Positions 22,722 through 34,776 of a DNA stretch of 64,000 nucleotides are shown piece by piece. The first letter of the stretch is position 1. Every line of letters begins with the position of its first letter. This DNA is from Acipenser ruthenus. Its lineage: Eukaryota > Chordata > Actinopteri > Acipenseriformes > Acipenseridae. Made by a program: the position numbers and the translations under genes. The notes beneath the pieces were generated by a model. The model saw only the letters and a program-made list of their open reading frames with translations, did not search any database and was not told the DNA's origin. The DNA lies in contig NC_081221.1 of NCBI RefSeq assembly GCF_902713425.1, positions 1,932,285-1,996,284 of the forward strand, in the 5' to 3' direction.

Positions 22722-25494
22722 GTTACTTTAGTGATGCGTTTTCCTTTCCCCCCCCTAGTTATGATGGCATAAACATGTCTTTCTGCACGTAGACTGGCTG
22801 AGTCTGAGATGATTGAAAGAATCTGGAAAGTTAAAAAAAAAAAAAAAAAGGTAGAAGGAAAAGTTTTTTGGTAGGTTTCGGGTTTCACCTGGGTCATAGC
22901 GCCGAATGTTTGTGTGTCAGTCACGCATGCGCGTACAAGTCAGGGTGCTGAGTTTGACTTGAGTCAATTGGGTTTTGTAATATAATAAAAATTTTAAAAA
23001 AGAAACTAAAACAAACGTAAAATGTCAGCTATGAATGTATTACGCCATGCCGGTGCTGTAAAAAAGCAACTGACTACAGTGGTAGCCAATATTTTTTGTC
23101 TACAGTATAGGCCTTTAGTAAAATAACTATTTACACAAGCTCTACGTTTCTGTAGAGAACGTTTTAGTAATTTTATTTTTAAATGTGTGCTTCCCAAATG
23201 ATTACAAAATACTATCATATGCATTCGTGCTGTAGTAACAAAGACATATTTTTTAACTGTACACATGACGCGCTGTTTAATCATGTGGCTATGTGCTTAA
23301 ACTTATTAGGGCGCCTATGGCTCTACAACTAGGCCTCACAGCGGGTGATCAAAAAGAGATTTATTATAAATCAATCAATCAATAATTCCACTCCGTACAA
23401 CACAATATATTAACCATTTAAGCATTATTTAGCCAGTTATCAATATTCCACCATTAACAATTAATTTCATGTGGAGGTTTTTTATTTATTTTGAAAGATT
23501 TACCCCCCCCCCCCCCCTAAACCCAAAAGTTTTTTTTGTTTGTTTTTTGTAGAGCAACAGCTTAGACACACCAGAATGTAGGATACTGATCCATTGCCAT
23601 TGGTTACAATCGTGTATTAAAACCATGTGTTAAAAACATACAAACGTGCAGTAATCGGTCTCACAATGGGTGACACCTCCCGGTTCTAAGCCATGTTGTT
23701 AGTAGATATGGTAATAGTGTTTGGTGCTGGGTGAAACTCACAAGTGGTCAAATGTGTAACCCCCTGGGGATAGGAATTCCCGACACCGTGAGGTCTACAG
23801 ATCTGCTGTACCAAGGCTATATCCAGTGTGCACAGTTGTACCATGTCAACTTTCCTATCTGTGTATCTATTTTATAAAGCATGTGTTTTGTTAAGGCAGG
23901 GTAACTTCTCAAACTCAATAGAATTCACACAGACTGTTTTAGAAGTTCTAAAGGGCAAAGGGAGGTCGCTCTACTATGACTGGTATAATGTATACACAAA
24001 AACAGAACAATTTAAGGTGAAATTTGCTTTAAAGCAATCGAACTACAGAGAGATTTGTCGTAGTAGTACACGGGTACGCTGTGCAAACTGACTATTATAA
24101 TATATTTGCATCCAAGTTGGCTACTTGGAATGAGCCAGTGGAACTTTTTTTGATTAATAATGATATAGAATCTTTGTAAATGGTAAACATGCCAGCATCG
24201 GAGAACTTTTAATTTTCAGATGCAATACTGCAAAATATCGCTTTCCTTTTATATTCTTGTAATACTAATACTACTAACTGTTATTATCATCATCATTAGG
24301 CTACTCATTATTATCATGATGTTTTTTTTTTTTTTTTTATCAGTAGTAGTCCTAGTGTTACATTCAACCAATCCATAGGGATAAAACGATTGGTCACAAA
24401 TATTCTTTATGCAAATGCTTGGTTGCCAGCTTAGGTTATCGTCTTTATTTTTTTCTTTAAAAATACCGCACGTTTGACATAGACATCTCTGCGCGAAAAA
24501 CCAATCGTGATTTAAATTATGCATTCACGACATCAAATAACTTTTGTAGTTGCGAAGAGGCGCTGACGTCAATTGGTTCTAGCGTGTTTTTTTTATTTTC
24601 TTATCGCAATACCATCTTGGGTTTTAATGACTATATAAGCGCATTTTGGTTTTATAGCAATCTTCCCGCTGATAAACAGGATTTCATGAAATACATTTGC
24701 TTTGAAGACAAACATTCCTTCAAGTTTTGTGACCAGGACCCACTATTCCGATTTTGAGCAGGGTCTCTGGGACAGAGCGGAAAACACGTTCCCCTTGTGT
24801 CTTTAACTAGGCAGAGCACACCCCTCATCCAACAGGGAGGGGGTCCAGTCTACCTCAGAAAACAGGGTCAACATTTAACATTAACAGTGCTTGTAGCATA
24901 TAATACTAGATGCGGATTACGCCCGAATAGTGGCAAGTGTATTTGCTAAATAACTACTCGGTAAACCGAGATGTTGCAGACAAACAATATATTTGCATTG
25001 GAGTTTAGGACCCAGAGGTATTTCCTCCAATTTGGGAAGCGCAGGTCCTTTCATAAGCCAGCGGTAATTGTTTAGTGTGCTAAACTTTATCCCTACTATT
25101 TTATTTTTCCACACCACGGCGCTAACTCAAATAAATCGATGCGATATTACGGTTGTTTGGTTTATCAGCCAGTTTGTGTAAAAAGCGCCGCCCAAGAGCG
25201 GGCAAATATTGACGAAAAAAAACAAGTTACGCCCTAAAATTCACAGACAGCTAAAACGAGCATCATCATCCCACGAAGGCCGCTTACACGTTTACAAAAT
25301 TCCTTTAAAAGCAACCCCCCTCTTCTTTGCAATGAATGAGGGAGCCATCGTACTTTGATTGGGGTTTGAGGTAAGAAGTTGGTGCTGGAACGAGCTGAAG
25401 TCGACGACTACTCCTCTTCCAAGTCTTTGAGAAAACAATTTAGAAATAAAAAGGTTTTATTTTTTTTTGTACTTAGTTACAAGTTACAGAGAAG
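22722..25494. promoter_or_regulatory. divergent p3h4-fkbp10 intergenic region
   Basis: A 2.8-kb spacer between the start codons of two oppositely transcribed collagen-processing genes, so it must hold both promoters. A TATA-like ACTATATAAGCGC lies near 24629 in the fkbp10 direction, and TCACGCATGCGCG lies near 22921. No open frame here looks real. A 48-bp motif at 24069-24116 is repeated in fkbp10 intron 1. Confidence 0.55.
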
Positions 25495-28400
25495 ATGGTG
25501 GTGAGGTTTTTACTAGGTTTTCTAAGTGTTTTGGTGGTGTGCGTACTTTGCAACCCCGGGCCCCTGGAAGACGTAGTCGTAGACCGAAATTATATCCCTA
25601 AGGTCTGCCCCAGAGAGGTGAAAATGGGGGACCAGGTACGATATCATTACAACGGCACCTTTAAAGACGGGAAGCAGTTCGATTCCAGGTAAGTCTTTCA
25701 AATTCATGCATCGATCGATTTGCAGACAGATTTATTTATTTATTTGCTGATGCAGTCGTAGACGGGTACGTTGTGCAAACTGACTGTTACAGTATATTCT
25801 GCATCCATGCTTATAATTACTCGTGCAGATATGGTGTGTATTTTCAACGTTTGCTGTTAGTCCCTGATTTGATTAACAGATACAATGGCAGATGTGTTTT
25901 GCTCCGTTTTTCTGGACAGTTACTTTTCTTGCGCAGCCTCGATTTCTGTAGACGTGTCATCCATGCATCAATGGCTATTGACCACAATCAAACGGGAAGA
26001 AGCTTGTCCCAGTCATTTAAAATGTCCGCAAGAAGGTTTTTACGCGTGCATGGAAATGCAAATCGCATATTGTACAATTTGACCAACTGTTTGATCAATT
26101 TAAAAAAATATATCTTTTTTTTTTTTTTTTTCATGCTTCTCTAAATTCCGTTATAGCTTAGTGTCGGGTTTCACTTATATATAAGTGAAACCCGTCACAT
26201 TATAGCGACAAGAGAATGGTTTGACAACAAGATATTTATTTTTACCCATTTTTATTTCTGTAGCAATTATATAAATATTATACCAGCCCTACTTTTGGGA
26301 ATTTTATTTAATATGAAAATGTAAAAAATCACTGCATTATATTCTCCAATAAAATATATAGGCATATATTGTCTTGGATGTACATCAGTTAGACATTAAC
26401 TTTTTAGTATTTTTTTAATACAAATATAAGCATACGTTGTAAGCATGTAAGGCAACTGAGCATCGCGGCTAATGCTGGTAGGTGAAGGTTTAAAACATGT
26501 AATGAACTGAGTGATTAGAGCCACTACAGTCAGGTTTCCTATAGCACTATAAATTCTACTGCAGTAACACGCCCCGAAAACACTGTTGCCAGTAGTTTAA
26601 CACCATCGGGGCTGAAGAAAGAGAAATACTTCTAGAGAAAGTGAAATGCGTGGTTATATTAAGAATTTGTTCGGTGCAGCAGCGGAATTAGTGCCAGTAA
26701 AAAAATCCTGTTGGTACTAACATCTGCGCAAAACAATCTTAGTGTGTTGAGAATGCAAAAAAAACCTACTCCCTCATGTTTTATGCACAGGGTAGGACTT
26801 TCATAGTGCCGGCTAAGGTTTAACGCGTTTAATTAAATTATCCAGAGTGGTTGCAACGCGCATACCCACATTTTTCTTCAGTCAACGTGTGTTTAGGGTA
26901 AAAAAGCACTCCCTTAAATTCCATCGCCTCAAGGTATCCTCTTGCGGTTTGTTCTCGATTATTGGAGTGACTTACAAGCTACTTAACCCATTAAATGCCA
27001 TTGTCCTCATTTGAGGACAGGCTACTTTGTAATTTTATGGAGAATCTTTAACTGGCATCTACCTTAGTTTTAATTTTATATTATTATGATAACTTGCTGT
27101 AATTTTGTTAACCGCATAAGTTAAGTCTAAGTAACTTATTAATTCTTCAAATGCAGCCCTTAAGATGCTTTTATGACGCCTCGAAATGATACATTTCTTG
27201 GTGTTTTCAATTTTACCAGAAAAATCAAACTGTAATAAAATAAAACGCTGCACAGATTTGCGTCATCCCTAGACTATTTTTTTTTCTTTTTTTTCCCATG
27301 TGAGGTCGCCATGGATTAAAGGGTTAAATAAACCAGATTTGCAAATAAATATTAACATTGGAGTACAAATACATGGCAGACCGTGTTTTTTTACGCGTTC
27401 TCTGTCTTCTCACAGCTATGAGCGAGGAACCGCTTTTAGCGGTGTGGTCGGAGTTGGTCGCTTGATCTCTGGCATGGACCGTGGGATCCAGGGCATGTGC
27501 ATCAACGAGAAGAGAAAGATCACCGTACCCCCGCATCTGGCTTACGGCAGCTTGGGCGCAGGTAAGTGCCAAGAGCACAGCTTTCGTAGTGTCGCTTCCA
27601 CAGAATTAAATCCAATTAGATTAAAAAAAAAAAAAAAAAAAAAAAACTGTAGATTTTTAGGCAGTCAAGATACTAGCATTACCTCGGTGATTGGTTTTCA
27701 AACGCATGCACCCTTGAGAAATATGACTTGTACTGAAACATTAGGTAGCACGCTATCTATTTAAAATATAATATTTATCAACAAAAATATAATGTTTTTG
27801 CATTCTAGAGGTTTTTTTTTTTAAATCTCTGAGTTAATTGTAACATTTAACCACTAGGGGGCATACCTTCCTTGCAAATAAACTGCCATAAAAGAACTGG
27901 TGTCAAGGGAGCCCAGACTTGGGTTACTCTTTATCTCCATGTACACTGGGATGGTTTAGGACAGTTCAGGCTTTTCAACTCGCCATGCAATGCATTCTGG
28001 TGCGTTTTAACCTGTCTCGGGTACCTTTCACAGCAAGACTACACTTACCAGAATGCATTGGGGGTGTGACTTGAAAAGCCAGAACTGTCCTTGTGTACAA
28101 GTCACACCCCTAATGCATTCTGGTAAATGTAGTCCTGCTGTGAAGGGTACAACGTACCAGAATGCATTGCGATGTGAGTTGAAAAGCCTAAACGGTCCTG
28201 GTGTACGTGGAGTCACATGGTAACCCTGGTCCTAACCCCTTCTCTCATGGAAACAAGCCCGTTTCCTGCAGAGCTGAGCGTCAGTTCTCGTTTGTCTCTG
28301 CCCCGCCAGGTAAAGCCATTCCTCCTGATGCCACCCTTGTCTTCGACGTGGTGTTGCTGGACATCTGGAACAAGGATGACCAGGTCCAGACCACGACAGT

Positions 28401-31400
28401 GTACAAACCCAAGGACTGCAAACGCACCGTCCAGAAATCGGACTTCATCCGCTACCACTACAACGGGACCCTGCTCGACGGGACCCCCTTCGACTCCAGG
28501 TGAGTGTTTCTCCACAGTTACTGCAGACGCCTGAAACTGTAACTGAGTGGCAGTGAAACAGTCATGTGTGCCTTCCTAATGATGCCCATTTCAGAGCCCA
28601 TACCCATGTGTTGGCACACCAGGTGAAGTGCATAACCTTCCTCCACCCCATGGTGTAACCTCCATTTGTGTGCTTTATAGCTGTCTTGTGAATCTGGTGT
28701 AGTTTGGCTCTGCTGTCAGCTATACTGTAGCTCTTGTATGGGTGGTTGCAAGGCTGCACAGTGTTTGCTCCTGTCTCTCTTAACCGCTTCTCTCTCCTCA
28801 CTTGCAGCCACAGCAAGCTGCACACCTACGACACCTATGTGGGCGACGGCTGGCTGATCAAAGGCATGGATGAGGGTCTGATCGGCATGTGCGTCGGGGA
28901 ACGGAGGAACATTATAATCCCGCCATTCCTGGCCTACGGAGAGAAGGGATACGGTAAGATGAGATCTGATTGGGAGGGATCGGAAACCGGATTGGGGTCA
29001 GAGTGAAGAGAGGAAAGAGTTTTAGCTTAGCCACAAGTGTGCATTACTCCGCATCACGATAATCACTGCATTCCTACTGTGAGTTTAATAAGAGACACAT
29101 GAGCTTGTTACCTATATACTGTGGCTAATCAAGTGTGTAGTAAAACCTGGAATGGGGGGGAAACTGCTATGCAGTAGGAGTCATTTCCATCCGTGTACAA
29201 TGCCATTGTATATTTCATAACTCCATGGCACACCTGCATGTCGGGGGCTGGTTTTGCACAGAGTGTTTAAGGATACACAGGGTTTGAGTAAGGGTGGGGT
29301 TATCGACATTCCCTGCTCTCCTCTCCCAGGTACTGAGATTCCTCCTCAAGCCAGTCTGATGTTTGATGTTCTGCTGGTGGATCTCCACAACACCAAGGAT
29401 GATGTGACCATTGAGAATCAGGTGATCCCAGATCTCTGCAAGCGCAAGTCCGTGACTGGAGATTACATCAGATACCATTACAACGGGACCCTGCTTGACG
29501 GAACCTTCTTCGACTCCAGGTGAGCACACGAGACAGTTCGATCCAGTGACGCAGATTCACCGGTCAAGGTAATCTCTCAAACACTTTATTTCAGCTATTT
29601 TTCAATATTACATGCATGAAAGGGTTAAAGTTCTCATGAACAGAAATCTGTTGCTACAAAAAACACTTTGTCATGGATATAAACACTAGTTATTTCCCGT
29701 CTACAGCTGGGAGCTCAAATATTTGAAGCCTTTGTATCTGCTCAACCTGATTTAGTAGGGGAGTGTCGTCTGTATGGCAGCCATCTGATATCTTTGCTTG
29801 GGATAATTGGAATACAGGGCAAGTTGCAGCCTGCTCAAGTAACCCAGCTCCGAGAATCAGACTGGAGACAGTTTGCAATGCTGCTACTGCAACAGAGATT
29901 GTTAACTGATTATTCGATTGGGTAAAAACTCAAAGCCCAGTAAAATGACTGGGAATGTGGATTAGGAGTTCTGAGGGAACACAAACCCTCTATTACAATA
30001 CGATGTATTATGTAAAGATACTGAGATCAGGTGCTGTAACAGGGAGATAGGAAATGTAACCGCCCGGTCTAATCCGTGGAACTCCTCGCTGCATGGCTGA
30101 ATGCTCGGGGATCTCAAACCCCCAAATCGGCTGCAGTTACCCCTCACTGTCCTTGTTTTCTTCCCCCAGCTACTCTCGCAACAACACCTACAACACGTAC
30201 ATTGGGATGGGCTACGTGATCCCAGGGATGGACAAGGCCCTGCAGGGGGTGTGTATTGGGGAGAAGAGGAGAATTATCATGCCCCCACACATGGCCTATG
30301 GAGAGAGTGGAGCTGGTAAGGGGGCAGGAATGAAAGACATCCATTTATCAAGGCTCGGTGGTCCAGTGGTTAAAGAAAGGGGCTTGTTCCAGGTTCAGTC
30401 CCGGCTCAGCCACTGACCAACTGTGTGGCCCTGAGCAAGCCACTTAACCTCCTTGCGCTCCGTCCTTCGGATGAGCAGCAATTGTGATGCATAGTTCACC
30501 CCCAAGTCACTTTGGATAGAAGCATCTGCTAAATGCCTAATTAACTATAAACCCGAGCTCAGGGAGCCAGCATTGCATGATTTATTTTGTAACTCTCCGT
30601 AAGTCAAGAATCGGAAGGTCTAATTCGTATGCTGATTTTTGCCAGTTGATTTGTATCTGATAGTCCTCTCTACAACAGTGGAAAATCGAATTTGTTATAA
30701 GGATGGAAATAAGACTCCTGGAAGCCTTTGTATTCCAGGTTTTAAAATGAGCCTGATTAGCCACAGTGTGCAGGTAACAAGCTCAGGTATGTCTTATTAA
30801 ACTCACAGTAAAGCCAGGATCAAACTGCTGTGCAATGGGAGTCTTATTGCCATCCCTGTGTTAACTGGAAAGGTGGGTATGTCTGGTATAAAAAAGGCTA
30901 ATGCTGTATTGCTGCGGCTCGTTTTTCTCTCCAAGGTGAGAGCATTCCTGGCTCTGCAGTGCTGGTCTTTGATATCCACGTGATTGACTTCCACAACCCC
31001 ACTGACGTCGTGGAGATTGTGAGCTCCTTCAAACCCAAGGAGTGCAACGAGACCACCCGCGCCAACGACCTCATCAAGTACCACTACAACTGCTCCATGC
31101 TGGACGGCACACACCTCTTCTCCTCGTACGTAACCCTCCCCCAGTCCCCTCTCGCACCACAGGCATGTTAGGAGCGCTGCAGCCAGGGGATCCAGTCCCT
31201 GGTTTCACCCCGATTGGCACTGATTTTGTAATGCCTTACCCAAGGTAAAACATGGTACCACTTTACAATAAGTGTCTCCTAATTACTGTGTATTCACACA
31301 GCAGTTAGTCAGTAAACGCATGTGTACTTGCACATAATAGCAATGTTTTGCATAGTTACAATCTACTTCACATATAAATCTTTTTGCATGATGTAACCTT

Positions 31401-33067
31401 AACCCTTTTTTGATACAATTTTGTGTACTTGCACAGATCGTGCAAAAAGATTTACACATGAGGTACATTGTAACTATGCATAATAACATTGCAATTATGT
31501 GCAAGTACACATGTATTAAACAGCTGCTATGTAAATACATTCATTTACATTCACTTCATGTAGAGTCACTGGTAAAACTAGGTAGTCCAATGTATTTGTA
31601 GCTAACAAAAGTATAAGGTATCTGTTTTGCACTTGCATCCACTAACATCGGACCCAAATGTGCTGTTTTGAAAGACACATCTGTTGCACTTGCTTCCCTA
31701 ATTGACTGACATGTTTTCAGCCAATAACCTGCTTTTGACGAAGCTGACACTGCCGACCCAGGAAGTGTAAGAGATGTGTGTTTCTTTCAAAACTGCACAT
31801 TTGTGACCTATGGAATAACTTTTGCTGGCTACAGTCACTTCTTTTGAAGCAGGAAGAACCTGAAGGGCAAGAACTGAAACCTCATGCTGTGTTGTGACCC
31901 AGCCTGCTTCAATGTGTGTTCCATTTTCTTTAGAAATGATTACGAAAACCCTCAAGTTGTAGTTCTCGGAGCCAACAAAGTGATTGATGGCTTGGATGCG
32001 GGCCTGCAGGGGATGTGTGTCGGAGAGAGGCGGGTTGTCATCGTGCCCCCGCACCTGGGCCACGGGGAGAAAGGAGGTGAGGCCCACACTATGTAGCACA
32101 CACTTTTTTTTCTATAACCAGACTGAAGATAGTTCAAAAGAACAAATCTGATCTGTAGCCCATTCGGGTACGGGTCGGGTCTTGGGTCCTTGTGTCCGCC
32201 CGGACTGGTAAAGACCTCAGCCCGTGTATGAGTAACCAATTCTGAAAGGCACACTGATTCTGCAACATTTAAAAGCTGTTTCAGTCCTAATGTACGGGAG
32301 ATCTGATGGGCTTTGATAGAGGACTGATAGCTCTCGGTTAGGAGGTGCTTCTGCACAAATTCAAAACGGATGATCAGTCTCCGAAGTAGGTACTGAGGTA
32401 AGGTCTCTGTGTCTCTCTGTCTAGCACGCGGAGTGCCTGGCAGTGCAGTCCTGCGCTTTGAAGTGGAGCTGGTGGATTTTGAGGAGGGGGTACCGGACGG
32501 GTACCTGTTCGTGTGGCTCACCGATCTTCCCGAAAACCTCTTTGAAGAGATGGATCTCAACAAGGATGGAGAGGTTCCACTGGAGGAGGTTGGTGCACAG
32601 GAACGGACAGGGGGGTGGGAGGCGGGCTCTGGTGTCGACCCGTACGACCAAGCGGTTAAGAGCTAGATTAATCCTGAAAGCGCTTTTAAAATAAACTGCG
32701 CGTGTGAAAATAAACTGGACCTGACGTGCCTGAGACATGCTGAATAAATGGACCGCTAAGGGTTAATAAAACCAGCCTTCACAGCAATCTGCAAAGCTCT
32801 GTTATGCGCACACCAGTTTTAATATATAGAAGAAGAAACCATTTTTCTGACCCCTCCTCTCCCTTTTCCCGTTCCCAGTTCACCACCTTTATCAAGGGTC
32901 TCGTTGCGGAGGGCAAGGGTCGCCTGAAGCCAGGCCAGGACGCTGACCACATCATTGAGGACATGTTTGGGAACCAGGACCGCAACAAGGACGGACGCAT
33001 CGTCCCAGAGGAGCTCAAGCTGAAATCGGCCGAGGATGCAGAGCGCGCGAGGCATGAGGAGCTGTGA
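25495..33067 (+). CDS. fkbp10: FKBP10 / FKBP65, four-domain endoplasmic prolyl isomerase
   Basis: Peptidyl-prolyl cis-trans isomerase and collagen chaperone of the endoplasmic reticulum; in human it is a brittle-bone (Bruck syndrome) gene. Ten exons: 25495-25688, 27416-27561, 28310-28499, 28808-28953, 29330-29519, 30170-30315, 30936-31125, 31934-32076, 32425-32588 and 32879-33067. They give 1698 nt (565 aa; human 582). A signal peptide ([19 protein letters not shown]) is followed by four FKBP domains. Each domain is split over a 190/194-nt plus 143/146-nt exon pair with identical phases. The pair joins inside FDSR or its equivalent, and each domain has YHYNGT or YHYNCS with an N-glycosylation sequon. 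Two EF hands follow ([12 protein letters not shown] about 492-503; [12 protein letters not shown] about 537-548), then the retention signal HEEL. The exon 9 donor is weak (GAG|GTTGGT) but keeps the frame. Confidence 0.97.
26165..26194. repeat. 30-bp perfect palindrome in fkbp10 intron 1
   Basis: The half-site CGGGTTTCACTTATA is followed directly by its exact complement. Weaker symmetry continues outwards (TTATAGC on both sides). It would form a hairpin or cruciform. Confidence 0.9.
26993..27328. repeat. MITE with TTAACCCATTAA ends (copy 1)
   Basis: The left terminus CTTAACCCATTAAATGCC is mirrored by GATTAAAGGGTTAA at the right. It shares TTTGAGGACAGGCTACTTTG and TAACTGGCATCTACC with copies at 36681 and 48162. 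It lies in fkbp10 intron 1. Confidence 0.75.
27921..28228. repeat. palindromic MITE, family P2 (double unit)
   Basis: Contains four copies, in both orientations, of the motif ACCAGAATGCATTG or its complement. The right terminus ACATGGTAACCCT matches elements at 39676 and 43343. The doubled arm suggests a self-insertion or internal duplication. It lies in fkbp10 intron 2. Confidence 0.75.
29068..29198. repeat. palindromic MITE, family P1 (copy 4)
   Basis: A left-truncated copy. It keeps GTGGCTAATCAAG and the right arm TAGTAAAACCTGGAATGG...GCAGTAGGAGTC. It lies in fkbp10 intron 4. Confidence 0.8.
30351..30538 (+). repeat. tRNA-derived SINE, family 3 (copy a)
   Basis: The head is GGTCCAGTGGTTAAAGAAAG, with GTTCAGTCCC as B box, CCTGAGCAAGCCACTTAACC in the body and the tail ACTTTGGATAGAAGCATCTG. 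It is related to the 51674 copy and lies in fkbp10 intron 6. Confidence 0.85.
30700..30862. repeat. palindromic MITE, family P1 (copy 5)
   Basis: The outer arms are GGATGGAAATAAGACTCC and GGGAGTCTTATTGCCATCC. It lies in fkbp10 intron 6, ending about 75 bp before exon 7. Confidence 0.88.
31253..31540. repeat. foldback element with ~85-bp arms
   Basis: The left arm has TGTGTACTTGCACATAATAG and TAAATCTTTTTGCATGAT. It is mirrored by ATCGTGCAAAAAGATTTACA and AATTATGTGCAAGTACACA on the right. The left terminus GGTACCACTTTACAATAAG is of a type common in fish MITEs. It lies in fkbp10 intron 7. Confidence 0.8.
31560..31880. repeat. second foldback-like segment in fkbp10 intron 7
   Basis: ATGTGCTGTTTTGAAAGACACATC is roughly mirrored by AGATGTGTGTTTCTTTCAAAACTGCACAT. 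The outer ends are unclear. It is probably a decayed MITE next to the 31253 element. Confidence 0.5.
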
Positions 33068-33195
33068 ACAGCAGGGACAGAGCAGCGCAGTCAGACACGG
33101 ACACGAGCGCAGGCCACTCTACAGCAAAGCAGAAATACAGTGAGACACACAACAGCACAGCTGGAACAGGTTTATACAGGTAGAAACCTGGACTA

Positions 33196-33546
33196 CAGCT
33201 GTGGCCAACAGTTTAGTATCATCTAAAGTTTTAGGATTGAGACCATTTGAAAAAAAAAAAAAAAGAATTAACATAATTTAGGTCTTTTATTTAACATCAT
33301 GTGATCAAAGAAACTTCAAAATGTTCTCGCAAAAGTCTACCGGAAGCCATGACAGTATTTAATGTTAGATTTCAAAATGTCAGTTTCATTTCATTTTTGT
33401 ATTTCAGAATTTCCTTTTATGAGGGAAAACTACAAAGCGCTATGTAATTCAATATGTTAACTTAACATTATTCAGTAGGTTTCATTCGACTATGAAGCAA
33501 AATGAGTTCATTCTAGAGGGTGATGCAAAACGTTTGGCCATAGCTG
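33196..33546. mobile_element. Tc1/mariner-type MITE in fkbp10 3' UTR
   Basis: The inverted ends CAGCTGTGGCCAACAGTTT and the complement of AAACGTTTGGCCATAGCTG are flanked by TA on both sides (33194-33195 and 33547-33548), the Tc1/mariner target duplication. There is no transposase frame. It starts 129 bp after the fkbp10 stop codon. Confidence 0.85.
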
Positions 33547-33640
33547 TAGACAACCAACCAATGTAAACTTTTCAATTTTTTTTTTTTTTTGTGAAAATCA
33601 TTTAATATTGTATACCTTCTAGAGATATGTATAATTAGAG

Positions 33641-33900
33641 CCAGGGCTGGGGTCAATTCTTGTTTTTCAATACCTTTTTTAAAATCAATTTCCAATTGGT
33701 ATTTTAGAGTGTTCATTTGAAGCCGATTTTTATTGATTCGCAGTGACTTCAATTTAAGTAATTTGTCGCCACTGTGAGAAGCTCATTTTAACAGAACACA
33801 GCTAATTGCAATTTTGATCAGTGATGTGTTGGAATTGATTACATTGGAATTGGGAATTGATTTTTTTTAAAAATTGGGAAGTGTTATTGACCCTAACCCT
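33641..33900. repeat. MITE with CAGGGCTGGGGTCAATTC ends (copy 1)
   Basis: The left end CCAGGGCTGGGGTCAATTC is mirrored by ATTGACCCTAACCCTG. Many CAATTCC/GGAATTG steps make it self-complementary. Two further copies lie at 36255 and 51181. It lies in the predicted fkbp10 3' UTR. Confidence 0.8.
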
Positions 33901-34058
33901 GTATATATAGCTCTGCTGTTCTGTAGAATCCCCCCCCCCACACTCTCAAAAAACCATAGTCAATCAGACCTGTTCTGAATTTCCAATCACATTGGCACAT
34001 GCTCTTATCTCCACATGATTTCCATGTTATTTATAAGGTGTACTCTTTGTAAATGTAC

Positions 34059-34064
34059 AATAAA
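34059..34064 (+). terminator. polyadenylation signal, probable fkbp10
   Basis: AATAAA in TGTACAATAAAGAAAA is the first canonical signal downstream of the fkbp10 stop on its strand, 992 bp away. Its use is inferred. Confidence 0.55.
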
Positions 34065-34776
34065 GAAAAAATGTGTTTTTTTTTAAAAAATAAACTGGAC
34101 CTGTTGTAGCTTTTAAATTATTTTTTCAGAAGAGGGGTCCATCCGTCGCTTATAAAATAAATGCCGTTTGGTTTCATTAAAGGATGGAACTGCAGCATTT
34201 TAGTCTTGGTGCAATAGTAACAAATCGACGAGGGGTGGGGCTGTGAATACTTTATACAAAACAAGTAAAAGATAAAGTACACTTCAACCTGTTTCAATGC
34301 CCTGCCAAGTAAAGATGGTTTGACAATCAATAATGATCCCTGAATTAAAGCAAAATGATACGGCTGCAAAATAGAATTTTAATTTAACACAAGTTTTCCA
34401 CACCATGTTGTCCATATTAGTGTATTTAGTTCTCAAGCAGGACACTATTCTTCACAAGTCATTGCAGTTACTGCTAGCCTTTCCTACAAAAAATACCAAA
34501 GCCCTTATTTGAAGACAGTCTATATTTTATACTTTTTTTTTTTGGAACATTTTTAAATGGCGTCTACCTGTTATTTGAATTTGCTCTTTAACTATAGAGT
34601 TATGTTAACTTTAGTTCTGTTAACCTTGAGGGTCTTTGTCTTTGTCTTGCTCGAATCATTAGGTCAATCAAGCCACCACTCTACAAGCTGAAAGCCTTTC
34701 AATTTGTGAAGATGCTTTTCTTTGTATTCAGTCTGTCTCCTGTATTCTAGAGAACAATTCAAGATCTCTTGGCAGG
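34065..34776. other. intergenic AT-rich spacer
   Basis: Non-coding DNA. A diverged fragment of the TTAACCCATTAA family appears near 34495-34640 (GGCGTCTACCTGTTATTTGA). Confidence 0.5.

Noticed and set aside
23828-24091. 87-codon frame between p3h4 and fkbp10
   Set aside because: No recognisable domain. It ends within the repeated 48-bp motif, and nothing supports splicing or translation.
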